Shown: positions 35,287 through 44,471 of the stretch, one piece after another
Layout of the letters: each line of letters starts with the position of its first letter
How positions within the stretch are numbered: the first letter of the stretch is position 1
Source: an uncultured bacterium
GTDB lineage: Bacteria; Spirochaetota; UBA4802; JAGODF01
Direction of reading: 5' to 3'
DNA length: 50,287 nucleotides
Assembly: GCA_937921485.1 (NCBI GenBank)
Contig: CAKZSV010000026.1
Location: 1-50,287, forward strand
Position numbers and translations under genes: made by a program
The notes under the pieces: generated by a model
The model's database searches: none
The model's input: the letters and a program-made list of their open reading frames with translations, nothing else
What the model was told of the DNA's origin: nothing

Positions 35287-35805
35287 ATGATTATGAATGA
35301 CGGACTGTATTTCGGCATAAAGTTGCCCCATATTCTTTTGATCGCAAGAGGAGAGATGCGCCTTACCGATGCCTTTGCCGCAAGCGAGCTTCTTGTAAAA
35401 TATATACAGGCTCTTGAATGCGATGTATCGTTGTTTATAGATCTTGAACACTGTAAATATATGGATTCAACGTTTATTGGCTTTGTCATATCGCTGTCGC
35501 GATTGTGCGATAAGGCGCATTTGAAAAGCGTGGTGATCGTGCGGCCTTCCGAAAAAGCTCTCAATGCGCTTAAAATTCTGTATGCTCTTCCACATCTCAA
35601 TATCTCGCAGGAACCCGCGCCCGAAATACCGGTCTTCGCTTTAAATAAAAAAGCTGATACACTTAAAGACAGGAAAAACATTGTTCTCATGTTCGAAGCT
35701 CATAAAATATTAAGCGAACTGAGCGAAGAAAACAAGCGGGAATTTTCGGAACTCATTGAGGAGCTTGAACGCGCATTGGCGAAGATAGATCTGCCAGAAG
35801 AATGA
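35287..35805 (+). CDS. STAS-domain protein, anti-sigma factor antagonist type
   Basis: A 172-residue protein. Residues about 5-110 form a STAS domain with the phosphorylatable Ser61 in DLEHCKYMDSTFIGF, as in SpoIIAA/RsbV-type antagonists. A helical, acidic extension of about 55 residues follows. Such proteins are released from an anti-sigma kinase after dephosphorylation by SpoIIE-type phosphatases, of which two are encoded in this window (2106-4151 and 38482-41229). Whether those phosphatases act on it is inference. ATGs at 35287 and 35293 are both possible; GGAAG lies upstream. Confidence 0.85.
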   Translation: MIMNDGLYFGIKLPHILLIARGEMRLTDAFAASELLVKYIQALECDVSLFIDLEHCKYMDSTFIGFVISLSRLCDKAHLKSVVIVRPSEKALNALKILYALPHLNISQEPAPEIPVFALNKKADTLKDRKNIVLMFEAHKILSELSEENKREFSELIEELERALAKIDLPEE

Positions 35806-35860
35806 TGAAGCGCGATAAAATGCGTGCAGAGATGCCCTTGCTTTAAGAATGGCCGTGTAC

Positions 35861-36766
35861 TCAAGAATTTTCTTTTTTATTGAAAGGTTCGGGATGTACC
35901 GTGACATCAGCGCGCGGTTCGAGCGTTTGGATGGCCTTTTCGACTTCTTCCGTGAGAGAATGCGCTTTTGCTAATGACACGCGGCCGCTCATGTGCACGT
36001 GCACATCGATAAAGACATCGGCGCCGGAATTTCGTATGCGGATATTGTGGCAGTCGATCACGCCGTCGATTCCTTCCACTTTTTTCTTGATGCACCCCGC
36101 CATCCCATTTGGTGCGGTGTCTATGAGTGCCTGAATCGAGCGAATCCCGAGTTTTGTGCTCACTCCAATCACGATAAGCGCAACTCCAAGCGCGGCAACC
36201 GCATCGGCATCATGAAGAAAATAAAGCGAAGGGAAGAATTCTCCGATCTTTATGCACACGAGTCCTAAAATAACCACTGAAGAACTCCATATGTCGGTAT
36301 GAAAGTGCAATGCATCTGCTTCAAGCGCCTGGCTGTTGTATTTTTCTGCGGCCTTATACAGCATGCGGGAGCGTGAGTAATCGAGCACAATGGATATCCC
36401 CATTACCAGAAAAGCCCAGGGCGATGCTTCGACATGTACGTGGGTGAAAAAAAGCCGCTCAATGGCTTCGCGGATAATCCAGGCACAGGTGATGAAAAGG
36501 AGCAGTGTTTCAAAAAGCGCCGAAAGGTTTTCAATCTTGCCATGACCGTAAGTGTGATCGGCATCGGCTGGCCTGTCGGCGATTTTTACCGCGATGAGCG
36601 TTACCAGGGCAGCGACAAGATCAAGCCCCGAATGGGCCGCTTCTGCGAGGATGCCCAGGCTGCCGGTAGTGATACCCACGACAATTTTAAGCGCGGTCAG
36701 GAATATCGCAGCCGCGACGGAAGTGGCCGCGGCATACATCTTTTCGTGTGCTTTGAAGATTTTCAT
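35861..36766 (-). CDS. Cation diffusion facilitator family exporter
   Basis: A 301-residue membrane metal exporter with six hydrophobic segments followed by a cytoplasmic ferredoxin-like domain (from about 205). Metal-site residues are His45 and Asp49 in AAHSGLD and the later pair in LHFHTDIWSS, giving a HxxxD/HxxxD pattern often associated with zinc. It works by proton antiport to lower cytosolic divalent metal. No metal regulator is next to it. The C-terminal DVTVHPEP is typical of the family. Confidence 0.93.
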   Translation of the reverse strand: MKIFKAHEKMYAAATSVAAAIFLTALKIVVGITTGSLGILAEAAHSGLDLVAALVTLIAVKIADRPADADHTYGHGKIENLSALFETLLLFITCAWIIREAIERLFFTHVHVEASPWAFLVMGISIVLDYSRSRMLYKAAEKYNSQALEADALHFHTDIWSSSVVILGLVCIKIGEFFPSLYFLHDADAVAALGVALIVIGVSTKLGIRSIQALIDTAPNGMAGCIKKKVEGIDGVIDCHNIRIRNSGADVFIDVHVHMSGRVSLAKAHSLTEEVEKAIQTLEPRADVTVHPEPFNKKENS

Positions 36767-36822
36767 TGAGCCTTTGTAAAAAAAAATTAAACAGTGTCAA
36801 GCGCAATTGAAGTCGAGGGTGT

Positions 36823-37080
36823 TCATTCGCTGTCCCATTCTTCAGCTTCTTTTGCCATGAGAGCGATGAGCTCCTGGAGCCGGGGAGGACGCATATCGTT
36901 TTCAGGAAGGGAATCGTGCAGATATCGCTCAATCGCTTCAATGGCCTTTCGGTAGGAAGTTGGCATTCGCGATTCATTGAAATAGTGCAGCACAAGCTTT
37001 TTCCCGGTATCGGAAAGCTCGTAGCGGTTGAGGTACTCGATGATGTTGAAAATCGATGTGCGGAAGGATTCTCGGCTCAT
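36823..37080 (-). CDS. Small hypothetical protein
   Basis: An 85-residue acidic, helical protein with no signal peptide and no recognised family. It ends 56 bases upstream of the CDF exporter start and could be in the same transcript. No good ribosome site is visible. Confidence 0.5.
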   Translation of the reverse strand: MSRESFRTSIFNIIEYLNRYELSDTGKKLVLHYFNESRMPTSYRKAIEAIERYLHDSLPENDMRPPRLQELIALMAKEAEEWDSE

Positions 37081-37155
37081 GTAAATTACCAGATAACAAA
37101 TATTCCTCTTTAATGTAAATGCGCTGCGGATTTTGCAATAAATTTTACAAAAAAA

Positions 37156-37183
37156 TTGATTTTATTCTTTTCGATATTATAAT
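37156..37183 (+). promoter_or_regulatory. Promoter of the DUF1566 gene
   Basis: TTGATT (37156-37161) and a perfect TATAAT (37178-37183) are 16 bases apart. Transcription should begin near 37190, which rules out the in-frame ATG at 37188 and favours the start at 37224. Confidence 0.7.
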
Positions 37184-37223
37184 ATATATGTCAATTACGA
37201 AAAAGGTTCAACATCTGAAAAAA

Positions 37224-37886
37224 ATGAAAACGACAGCGTATATTCAGAATCTGGGGGTATGTGTTATTGTATTGGCTTTTATTGCAAGTGCATGCACCGA
37301 TGAAAATCTGCTCAGCATAATGGATTCTGAGAAACAGGCTGCGACAATCTCATTTCCGGGAACTGAAAATGCACCATACTGGACCAGTACCGAATGGACA
37401 GCCTGGGGTGCAGCGGTATATATCGATTATTCCGATGGAACCGTCAATGCAGATGAGTTTTCCGGAAATTTGCATTATGTGCGTTGTGTAGCAAACGTAA
37501 ACCCGGGTGGAACTGGTTCTGATGTTCAGGAATTTCATTCTGTGTATTTCCCCATCGCGGCAACCGGACAACGGAAAAGCTATGCAGAAGGTGATGATGG
37601 CTATTTCAGTGGGTTTTTGCCCTCGCAGTCTTTTCAAAACAATAATAACGGAACAGTTACTGATTTGGTCACCGGGCTTATCTGGACGCGATGTTCCTTG
37701 GGTCCTGATGGAATCGTTGATACAACCCCACTGTGCACTGGTGTTCATCAAAAATACATATGGGCGGACGCAGTGAACGCCTGCCTGAATCTAAAACATG
37801 CAGGGAGAAGCGACTGGTTTTTGCCGACATTGTCCGAACTTGCTTCGCTAGTCGATTACGGTAGAGCCAATCCGGCAATTCGATGA
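37224..37886 (+). CDS. Lipoprotein with permuted/truncated DUF1566 (Lcl-type) domain halves
   Basis: About 220 residues with a lipoprotein signal (ending FIASAC) and two incomplete DUF1566 parts. Residues about 45-90 are the C-terminal half (WTSTEWTAWGAAVYI...NLHYVRCV), and residues about 145-220 are the N-terminal half (GTVTDLVTGLIWTRCS...YIWADAVNACLNLKHAGRSDWFLPTLSELASL). The gene stops at NPAIR, where the family continues with a YFP...WSSTTY half. So the halves are in reversed order and the second is cut short. Such proteins are expanded in Leptospira. Surface-exposed lipoprotein is likely, function unknown. It may be a damaged gene. Confidence 0.65.
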   Translation: MKTTAYIQNLGVCVIVLAFIASACTDENLLSIMDSEKQAATISFPGTENAPYWTSTEWTAWGAAVYIDYSDGTVNADEFSGNLHYVRCVANVNPGGTGSDVQEFHSVYFPIAATGQRKSYAEGDDGYFSGFLPSQSFQNNNNGTVTDLVTGLIWTRCSLGPDGIVDTTPLCTGVHQKYIWADAVNACLNLKHAGRSDWFLPTLSELASLVDYGRANPAIR

Positions 37887-37901
37887 CGGGAGAGCGTGTT
37901 T

Positions 37902-38471
37902 ATGCGACCGAAAAGATCACATATTTTTTCTATATCGGTTATAGGGCGATTCATCCTTTTGCCGCTTGTCCTTGCATGCAGTATAATACCAATTGTGCGT
38001 GCGAGCCGAATATACGAAGTCGGCACCGGTCCATGGGAAGGTACGGTACTCGACGCAACAACGGGCCTTCGCTGGACGAAATGTTCAATGAAAGCGGGGG
38101 GAGAGATGGATGACACCACTGATTGCTCAGAAACTGTAGCGGAATACACCTGGGATCAGGCGGTTAGTGTGTGCAACAATTTAAGCTATAAAGGAATCAC
38201 AACATGGCGACTTCCCAATATTCGTGAGCTGCAAAGCATTGTGACATATTACCGTGATAAAGATCCCTTATTTTTCATCAATACCGATTATTTCCCTAAT
38301 ATTCCGAAAGGGAAGGAACTGGGGCTAGACCAATCGCACTTCTGGTCTTCAACGACGTATTCGAATGATGCGAAGCGCGCATGGACGTTCGATTTTCTCT
38401 GGGGTTCCTCTCCCGGTCGCTGGAAAACATCAACGGCCTTTGTACGGTGTGTTAGCGGTCCACAACGTTGA
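37902..38471 (+). CDS. Exported DUF1566 (Lcl C-terminal domain) protein
   Basis: A 189-residue protein with a signal-like N-terminus (about 5-32) and one complete DUF1566 domain: TVLDATTGLRWTKCS at the start, YTWDQAVSVCNNLSYKGITTWRLPN in the middle, then NTDYFPNI and HFWSSTTYSNDAKRAWTFDF, ending AFVRCVSG. It is a good reference for what is missing in the preceding gene. ATG at 37902 follows GGGAGAG; an in-frame GTG at 37896 is less likely. The role is unknown; surface or secreted is likely. Confidence 0.8.
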   Translation: MRPKRSHIFSISVIGRFILLPLVLACSIIPIVRASRIYEVGTGPWEGTVLDATTGLRWTKCSMKAGGEMDDTTDCSETVAEYTWDQAVSVCNNLSYKGITTWRLPNIRELQSIVTYYRDKDPLFFINTDYFPNIPKGKELGLDQSHFWSSTTYSNDAKRAWTFDFLWGSSPGRWKTSTAFVRCVSGPQR

Positions 38472-38481
38472 CATTCTGATG

Positions 38482-41229
38482 TTACAGAATATCGATACAG
38501 ATTAAGCACACATCGTCGTCGAAGTGAACCCCGCTCACCTTTCCCGTCCATTGCGCGGCCTTTGTGATAATAGCTTCTAAGGCTTCTTCGGGTGTGCACC
38601 CTTTTGTCTCGCGGAAAAGCTGATACAAGTTTTCTGATCCGAAAATTTCACCCGACCGGTTGCGGCATTCAAGAATGCCATCAGTATAGATGAGTATGCG
38701 GTCGCCCTGTAAAATCGGAAGCGCAGCGAGGCTGAATTCAAGTGACGCGGATGTCCCTATCGGCCTGCCTCGAGTGTAGAGGGGAATGATTTCATTGTCT
38801 GTACGTTTGTACAAAATCGCAGGCCAATGTCCGGCATTTGAAAAAATGCACGTATTCTGTGATGTATCAATATATAGATATTGAGCGGTGATGAAAAAAA
38901 ATTCGGTATAGTATGCCATTTCTTGGTTCAATGCTTCAAGAAGCTTATCGGGTTTGCTTGCAAAATCGTGGTGAATCGAAAAAGCGATTTTCATCATTGA
39001 ACCAAGTAGTGCGGCGGATATTCCGTGACCAGCTACATCTGCAATCATGATGCCAACGTGATCATTGTCGATGGCGAAAAAATCGTAGTAGTCTCCGCCG
39101 ATTGCTTCCATTGGCAGGTATTTCACTGCAATACTCATGCGATCGGATGAAGGAATTTGTCTAGGAAGAATCTGAGTTTGTATTTCCTTGGCGAGCGCAA
39201 GGTCTTTTTGAATTTGAATCAGCTGTTTTTGTTTTTCAGTGGATTTTTTCAATTCGACAAAGTTTTTTACGCGTGCAATAAGCTCTCTTCTGTCGAAGGG
39301 TTTTGTGATATAATCGTTTGCACCGACTTCAAATCCTGCTATAATATCATCAGGTGAGCTGCGGGCAGTGAGCATGATTACTGGAAGATCGGAAAATGAA
39401 TATTTTTCGCGCAGTATTTTACAGACTTCAAATCCCGTCATCACGGGCATCATGATATCAAGTAGGACCAGGTCGGCTTTAAAAGAAGCAGAAAATAGTA
39501 AATCAATTGCTTCCTGTCCGCTTCGTGCGACACAAACTTCATAATTGGAAAGAGTAAGATGGTTTATGAGTACCTGGAGATTTATTAAATCATCATCCAC
39601 CACAAGAATGATGCCTTCCGCCGAATCTGTTTTATGGCCTGCAGCAGTATAATTTTCCTCGCTTGCTTGATTTGCAATAAGCCTTTTTGCCGTTTCTTCG
39701 ATGCACCGCCCTGGTTCGATGTTATTGCCAGTGAATAAAGGCAAAACGACGATAAATGTGGAACCTTGTCCTGGTGCCGATTGTACCTCAATTGAACCTC
39801 CATGAAGTTCAACAAGATTTTTTGTAATAGCAAGACCCAGACCTGTTCCCCCAAAGCGGCGTGCGATAGATCCATCCGCCTGCACAAAAGGCTCGAAAAT
39901 TTCCTTATGCTTTTCTGGAGCAATTCCGATGCCGGTGTCAGAAATTTTAATGATCACTGAGTCTTTGGATTTAGATGCGGATATAGTGATATTTCCTTTT
40001 TCAGTGAATTTTATGGCATTGTCGATGAGATTTAAAAAAATCTGCTGAAGACGGTTTTCATCGCCGTTGATGTGGTATGAAGCGGGTAGAATATCGCTGG
40101 AGAGGCTAATACTTTTTTTTTGCACAGCTGAAGCTGCGATGGTGACGGCAATATTGATTATTGAATGAAGATCTACCGGTTTTCGGTCAAGAGTGATGTC
40201 CATATTTTTTATGCGAGAGAAGTCCAGGATGTTATTGACCAGACCCGCTAGCCTTCTGCCGCTTGAAACGATGAGCGAAAGGTTTTGTCTGACGGGTTCT
40301 TCCAGTTTTCCTGCGGCACCGCTGAGCAGCGATTCGGCGATCCCCACAATGCCGTTTATGGGGGTTCTGATTTCGTGAGAAGTATTGGCGAGGAATTCAT
40401 CTTTTAAGGAGTCCAGGCGGGTGAGCGTTCTGTTCATCTCTTCGAGTTCTGAAATCTTCATGGCAAGAATTTTCGCCATGCGATTAAATGAGATGCCGAG
40501 CCTGCCTAATTCGTCCTTCGATGTTACAGGCACTTCGTGGTCAAGGTCTCCTGCTTCGATTTTTTCGACGCCTTGAGTGAGATGAATGATAGGACGCGAC
40601 AGCAGTGCGCTCAATGCGTATCCTACAATAATCATACCGCCTACAACCACCAAGAAAGTCATGAACATTATATTGCGATAGCCTATAACGGGTGAGAGTA
40701 TCGCAGTTTCTGAATACATAACGCGTCCCACAATGATCGTGTTGCCTCCCGGTAATACTGTGCTATCGGCCATCTCAAATAAGGTGTCGCTTTTTCCGGG
40801 AATTTTTATTTCACGATGAAACGGTTTTGTGGGTATGGTGTTAGAACTTGACTCTGAAACGTGGTTTCCTCTAACTTCGATAGGTAGTTCTGCTTTTGCG
40901 AGGTTGATGGATGCCAGAATCCTGCCATTGATGTTTTTGTTTGATGACATGATAATGGCTTCGGCGTAAACCATGCCTTTTTCGGTAAATGGTTTTAAGA
41001 TATCCATCATTTCTCTGCAGTCAATCTGAGCGGTTGAAATGTTACCCCCGTTCATGAGCAGAATATTTGCTGCGCTTCTCGAAAGGATTTCCGCGGAGTT
41101 GAAGCCTTCGCTAATGATTTGTTTGAGTATGGTTTGCTCCTGTTTATGAAGCAAAAAAATGGAAATCGGCAATGCGGTAAAAATTATTACAACTGTCATG
41201 ATGACAATGATTTTAGTTCGGATGCTCAT
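38482..41229 (-). CDS. Hybrid histidine kinase with receiver and SpoIIE-type PP2C phosphatase
   Basis: A 915-residue sensor. A membrane segment (about 8-26) and a loop (about 27-180) precede a second segment (about 185-210), HAMP (about 211-262), HisKA with His285 (NTSHEIRTP), HATPase (about 390-500; NLIDNAIKFTE, DTGIGIAP, GTGLGLAI), a receiver (about 540-660) with Asp591 (LLDIMMP), and a SpoIIE PP2C phosphatase (about 675-915; EAIGGDYYDFF, DVAGHGISA, YTDGILE). It probably autophosphorylates, passes phosphate to its own receiver and so switches the phosphatase on a STAS protein. The downstream partner is unknown. It follows the barrel-TPR gene by four bases, so these are one transcript. Confidence 0.93.
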   Translation of the reverse strand: MSIRTKIIVIMTVVIIFTALPISIFLLHKQEQTILKQIISEGFNSAEILSRSAANILLMNGGNISTAQIDCREMMDILKPFTEKGMVYAEAIIMSSNKNINGRILASINLAKAELPIEVRGNHVSESSSNTIPTKPFHREIKIPGKSDTLFEMADSTVLPGGNTIIVGRVMYSETAILSPVIGYRNIMFMTFLVVVGGMIIVGYALSALLSRPIIHLTQGVEKIEAGDLDHEVPVTSKDELGRLGISFNRMAKILAMKISELEEMNRTLTRLDSLKDEFLANTSHEIRTPINGIVGIAESLLSGAAGKLEEPVRQNLSLIVSSGRRLAGLVNNILDFSRIKNMDITLDRKPVDLHSIINIAVTIAASAVQKKSISLSSDILPASYHINGDENRLQQIFLNLIDNAIKFTEKGNITISASKSKDSVIIKISDTGIGIAPEKHKEIFEPFVQADGSIARRFGGTGLGLAITKNLVELHGGSIEVQSAPGQGSTFIVVLPLFTGNNIEPGRCIEETAKRLIANQASEENYTAAGHKTDSAEGIILVVDDDLINLQVLINHLTLSNYEVCVARSGQEAIDLLFSASFKADLVLLDIMMPVMTGFEVCKILREKYSFSDLPVIMLTARSSPDDIIAGFEVGANDYITKPFDRRELIARVKNFVELKKSTEKQKQLIQIQKDLALAKEIQTQILPRQIPSSDRMSIAVKYLPMEAIGGDYYDFFAIDNDHVGIMIADVAGHGISAALLGSMMKIAFSIHHDFASKPDKLLEALNQEMAYYTEFFFITAQYLYIDTSQNTCIFSNAGHWPAILYKRTDNEIIPLYTRGRPIGTSASLEFSLAALPILQGDRILIYTDGILECRNRSGEIFGSENLYQLFRETKGCTPEEALEAIITKAAQWTGKVSGVHFDDDVCLICIDIL

Positions 41230-41233
41230 AGAT

Positions 41234-42301
41234 TTATTTCAAGCGCTCTATGGCCTCTTTTCTTCGTATTGCCCGAGGGAGGTACATCGCAGCAGTTACA
41301 TTGACTGGATCGATTGTTTTGATTCGATTCATAATCGCGATACAGCGGTCATATTCCTTTTTTTCATAAGCCTCGATTCCGTTCCGCTCGAGTACTGGAA
41401 TTTCTCCCAGGAGTTTCGCTCTGGTAAGGTTGAGTTCCGCGCTTGCACTTTTGACGTAGGGAATTGATTTTTCTAATGGAGCGATGGCATCGAAGTACTT
41501 TTGTTTTTTTATCAAGGCTGAAGCTTTGCGGTAATTCTCCTTTGCAAAATCAATTTTTTTCAACATCTCCCCGGCATCATTGTGACCGGGATTGATATCA
41601 AGCACTCTTTTGAATGATAATGCCGCTTTTTCTATCTCGCCTGATGCTGCGCTTTCCAATGCTTTTTTATAAAGCGAATCGGGATTTTCTTTTTGAAGTA
41701 CATCATGGCCTTCCTTTTGAGGAATGCCGATGCTCCAAATAGCTGGAGGATACCGGAAAACGCCGGAAACAATGAGTGAAGTAGAATGCAGGTACTTTTC
41801 GGAAATTTCACTAACTGAGTGCATGATTCCGACGCGCAATGAAGCATATTGATTTAGTGGGATGAAAACACCGGCTTTGAGCATGGCCCCGGGTTTGAAA
41901 CATGATTCCTCTCTACCTAATACATCGGCGTGAAACTGAATATACGATTCCTGAAAGCCAATACCAATGTATATTGCCGTGTGATGCCATAAAGTCAGGA
42001 ATAGTCCAGCGCCTGCCTCAATGGCATACATGCGGAGATATGAATCCGGGCTTTCTTTCATTGAACGCTGGTCGAAAAGAATATTAGCTTCTGTGAAAAA
42101 GTTATTGTATATGCCCTGCATTTCAAAAATAACTCCCAACCCAAAGGACCAGCTGTCATTGAAGTAATCGGAATAAAAACCGCCGGTGTGAATTCTTCCG
42201 GCTGAAAGAGAAATTCCACCGATATCTTGTCCGGCAACCTTCTCGTTGTGAAAAATAAATAATATCACCAGCAATGCCGTTATATGTAATAATCTAGACA
42301 T
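41234..42301 (-). CDS. Exported protein with beta-barrel-like domain and TPR repeats
   Basis: About 355 residues: signal peptide (about 1-24, ending VAGQ), a strand-rich region (about 28-205) that could be an outer-membrane barrel (SAGRIHTGGF, FGLGVIFEMQG, FLTLWHHTAIYIGIGFQ, ASLRVGIMHSVSE), then about 3 TPR-like repeats (SLYKKALESAASGEIEKAALSFKRVLDINPGHNDA). It has no recognised family. The ATG at 42301 is chosen because it begins the signal peptide; an upstream ATG (42370) would add 23 residues that read over repeat flanks. It is transcribed with the hybrid kinase. Confidence 0.7.
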   Translation of the reverse strand: MSRLLHITALLVILFIFHNEKVAGQDIGGISLSAGRIHTGGFYSDYFNDSWSFGLGVIFEMQGIYNNFFTEANILFDQRSMKESPDSYLRMYAIEAGAGLFLTLWHHTAIYIGIGFQESYIQFHADVLGREESCFKPGAMLKAGVFIPLNQYASLRVGIMHSVSEISEKYLHSTSLIVSGVFRYPPAIWSIGIPQKEGHDVLQKENPDSLYKKALESAASGEIEKAALSFKRVLDINPGHNDAGEMLKKIDFAKENYRKASALIKKQKYFDAIAPLEKSIPYVKSASAELNLTRAKLLGEIPVLERNGIEAYEKKEYDRCIAIMNRIKTIDPVNVTAAMYLPRAIRRKEAIERLK

Positions 42302-42375
42302 GATAAATGGTTCAATAATGTAATCCGCAATGGCAGAAAGAAGGATTCTACGATAAGAGGATAAAGTCAAGGAAA

Positions 42376-42496
42376 ATAAGGGAACTTCTAAAAACTATTT
42401 ATAAGGATGTTCCCTTGTGGGCACAATATATAGGATAAAACCGCTTTCTTTTTATCTTTATAATTTGAAGAAAGCGGTTTTTAGAGGTGCCCATAA
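42376..42496 (+). repeat. Twin-hairpin intergenic repeat, copy 3 (best preserved)
   Basis: The same 121-base element. AAGGGAAC (42378-42385) pairs with GTTCCCTT (42409-42416), GGGCAC pairs with GTGCCC (42487-42492), and a perfect 14-base inner stem AAAACCGCTTTCTT (42437-42450) pairs with AAGAAAGCGGTTTT (42468-42481). It lies between the barrel-TPR gene and the GAF kinase gene. Confidence 0.88.
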
Positions 42497-42555
42497 AATG
42501 TCAATGGTGTATAACGGAACACCGAAAAATTAAATCGCATGTCCTCGCCCATGCA

Positions 42556-43860
42556 TCAGTGTAAAATGCACTGATCCATCCTGGGGGGCAGTTCAAACGA
42601 AAATTCCGCCCATTCCCCGTGTTTTGAAGATGCCCAGATGCGACCGCCGTGAAGCTGGATGATGTTCCATGAAACATAAAGTCCCACGCCGTGGCCTTTA
42701 CGCTTCAGAAGCTCCGGCGTCTGCAGTTTTGAAAAACGCTTGAAAAGCCGGATTTTTTCGCTTTCGGGAAAACCGGGCCCTTCGTTCCAGACAGAAACGC
42801 GGATGCGCTCGTTGTGCATTTGTACGGATAATTTTGCTTTGCCGCCTTTTTTCCCGTACTTGGCCGCATTTGACAGAAGATTATTCACAACAATTTTGAT
42901 TAGCGCGGGATCGCACAATACCGGCGGCAAATTATCGACGATATCCGTTTCAAGTGAAACTCCCTGCTCCTCGAAGTGCTCATGATTGAGCGCTATGGAA
43001 GGTTGAACAATCTCGCCAATAAAATCAGCTTCTTTGGGATTGAGGCTGATTTCACCGGTTTCGAAATTTGCAAGGTTAAGATATTCCTCCGTGAGATTAT
43101 GAAGATACTCGGCTTTTTTGATCATGCGTTCCACGATCTGGCGTGGCTTTTCATCAAGTTTACCAAAGTACCCTGATGCAAGAGTTTTTCCTAAGGTGAT
43201 AAGCGAAGCCAATGGACTTTTCAGTTCATGGCTTACGAAGCTCAGCATTTCCATGTATGAGTTGATGGCTCTTGCAAGCTCGTCCAGCCTATAAGCTTTT
43301 TCTACGGACTGAGCGAGCTGTTCTGCAAACGCCATCTGGAGGCGGACCTCATGCGGGCCATAGGCGGAAATGAATTTAGAGCGGCACATCAGCATGGCGA
43401 CCGGTTTTGCATCAACCGAAAGGGGAGTGACCATTGAAGAGCGAATGCCTTCACGGACAAGGAATTGAGCGGATTCGCTCAAAGGGTTTGCCTTCGCGTG
43501 TGCTTCCATGTCGCAGATAACGCTCGGCATGCCCGATTGAAAAACGCGCTGGATGGAGCCGCCGGCAATATCGGTAGCATACCCTTGCAGCAGGTAAATT
43601 GGGCTATAGCTGGCTTTCACGTAATGAAGTACCATGCGTTTTTGATCTTCTTCAACAAACGCAATATCGAGCCTGTCGCATGGTATGATTCGCCCGATTT
43701 CATCGAAAAGAAAATCGAGCATATCGCTTAGCGATTTTGCTTTTGAAACTCGTGAGTTGATGTATTCTAAAATTGTTTCTTCCTTCGAAGAAAGAATCTC
43801 ATTTTCCAGAATTTCTTCTCTGTTAAAAAGAAAGAGGGTGTTTGTAGAAGATTCGTCCAT
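42556..43860 (-). CDS. GAF-domain histidine kinase
   Basis: A 434-residue cytosolic kinase. A GAF domain (about 40-185) precedes HisKA with His211 (SFVSHELKSPL) and HATPase (NNLLSNAAKYG, NEGPGFP, GHGVGLYVSW). No membrane segment or receiver domain is present, so the response regulator must be elsewhere. The lipoprotein gene lies two bases upstream, which argues for a shared transcript. Confidence 0.92.
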   Translation of the reverse strand: MDESSTNTLFLFNREEILENEILSSKEETILEYINSRVSKAKSLSDMLDFLFDEIGRIIPCDRLDIAFVEEDQKRMVLHYVKASYSPIYLLQGYATDIAGGSIQRVFQSGMPSVICDMEAHAKANPLSESAQFLVREGIRSSMVTPLSVDAKPVAMLMCRSKFISAYGPHEVRLQMAFAEQLAQSVEKAYRLDELARAINSYMEMLSFVSHELKSPLASLITLGKTLASGYFGKLDEKPRQIVERMIKKAEYLHNLTEEYLNLANFETGEISLNPKEADFIGEIVQPSIALNHEHFEEQGVSLETDIVDNLPPVLCDPALIKIVVNNLLSNAAKYGKKGGKAKLSVQMHNERIRVSVWNEGPGFPESEKIRLFKRFSKLQTPELLKRKGHGVGLYVSWNIIQLHGGRIWASSKHGEWAEFSFELPPRMDQCILH

Positions 43861-43862
43861 GG

Positions 43863-44243
43863 TTAATTCGAATGATGATAAAAGATAAAACCGCTGCTTT
43901 TAAGGACGCGTTGCCCGCCTTCGCTTGTGATTTCGTACACATCGAGCACATCACCGGGTTTGTCGATTTTGATTTTATTATCACCAAGGTAGTGAAATTT
44001 TCCGGTGAAGGCATCGCGCTTCTCTTCGCCCTTTTCATTATGATAGCAATCGACGTATTCAAATGTGCCGTCGCGCTTGAATGTGACCATGTTGGTGGGA
44101 CAATCACGATACAGCGACCAGGTGGTGAAAAACTCCGCGGGTACTTCCTTCCCTTCGGCGTCTTTGCCGGTTCTGGCGCAGGAAAGCGTTATGATGCAAA
44201 ATAAAACACAAGAAAAAAGCATCAAATGTTTGCGTACTGTCAT
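43863..44243 (-). CDS. Small lipoprotein
   Basis: A 126-residue lipoprotein: signal peptide (about 1-22) ending ITLSC, the lipobox. The rest reads as beta strands with a lipocalin-like feel (FKRDGTFEYVDCYH, FTGKFHYLGDNKIKID, LDVYEITSEG). The start has GGAG 6 bases upstream. It is followed directly by the GAF kinase gene. No function is recognised. Confidence 0.75.
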   Translation of the reverse strand: MTVRKHLMLFSCVLFCIITLSCARTGKDAEGKEVPAEFFTTWSLYRDCPTNMVTFKRDGTFEYVDCYHNEKGEEKRDAFTGKFHYLGDNKIKIDKPGDVLDVYEITSEGGQRVLKSSGFIFYHHSN

Positions 44244-44285
44244 ACTATTCTCCAGCGATGTGATAATGTGTCATGAGAATGAAAC

Positions 44286-44316
44286 GTGCTCATTAAATAA
44301 AAATTTAATCAAGCAC
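44286..44316. repeat. AT-rich inverted repeat upstream of the lipoprotein gene
   Basis: GTGCT and ATTAAAT (44286-44298) pair with ATTTAAT and AGCAC (44303-44316) with small interior mismatches. It lies about 45-75 bases upstream of the minus-strand lipoprotein start, so it could be in its leader. On the plus strand a short T-run follows, but no gene there would need ending. Confidence 0.4.
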
Positions 44317-44422
44317 ATTTTTGCGTACATAGAACAGGCGGGATTATCGATTCAATAAAATTCTGTCATTGCAGGATATCTTTTGAATCATAGGAGGATG
44401 GCATAATCCGGTGAATTTAATC

Positions 44423-44451
44423 TTGACAAACAGTATGATATTTTATTATAA
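44423..44451 (+). promoter_or_regulatory. Promoter upstream of the Uma2 remnant
   Basis: TTGACA (44423-44428) and TTATAA (44446-44451) are 17 bases apart, about 20 bases before the start codon. A near-perfect promoter kept in front of a broken gene. Confidence 0.6.
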
Positions 44452-44471
44452 AAATAGAAGGTTTTATTGAA

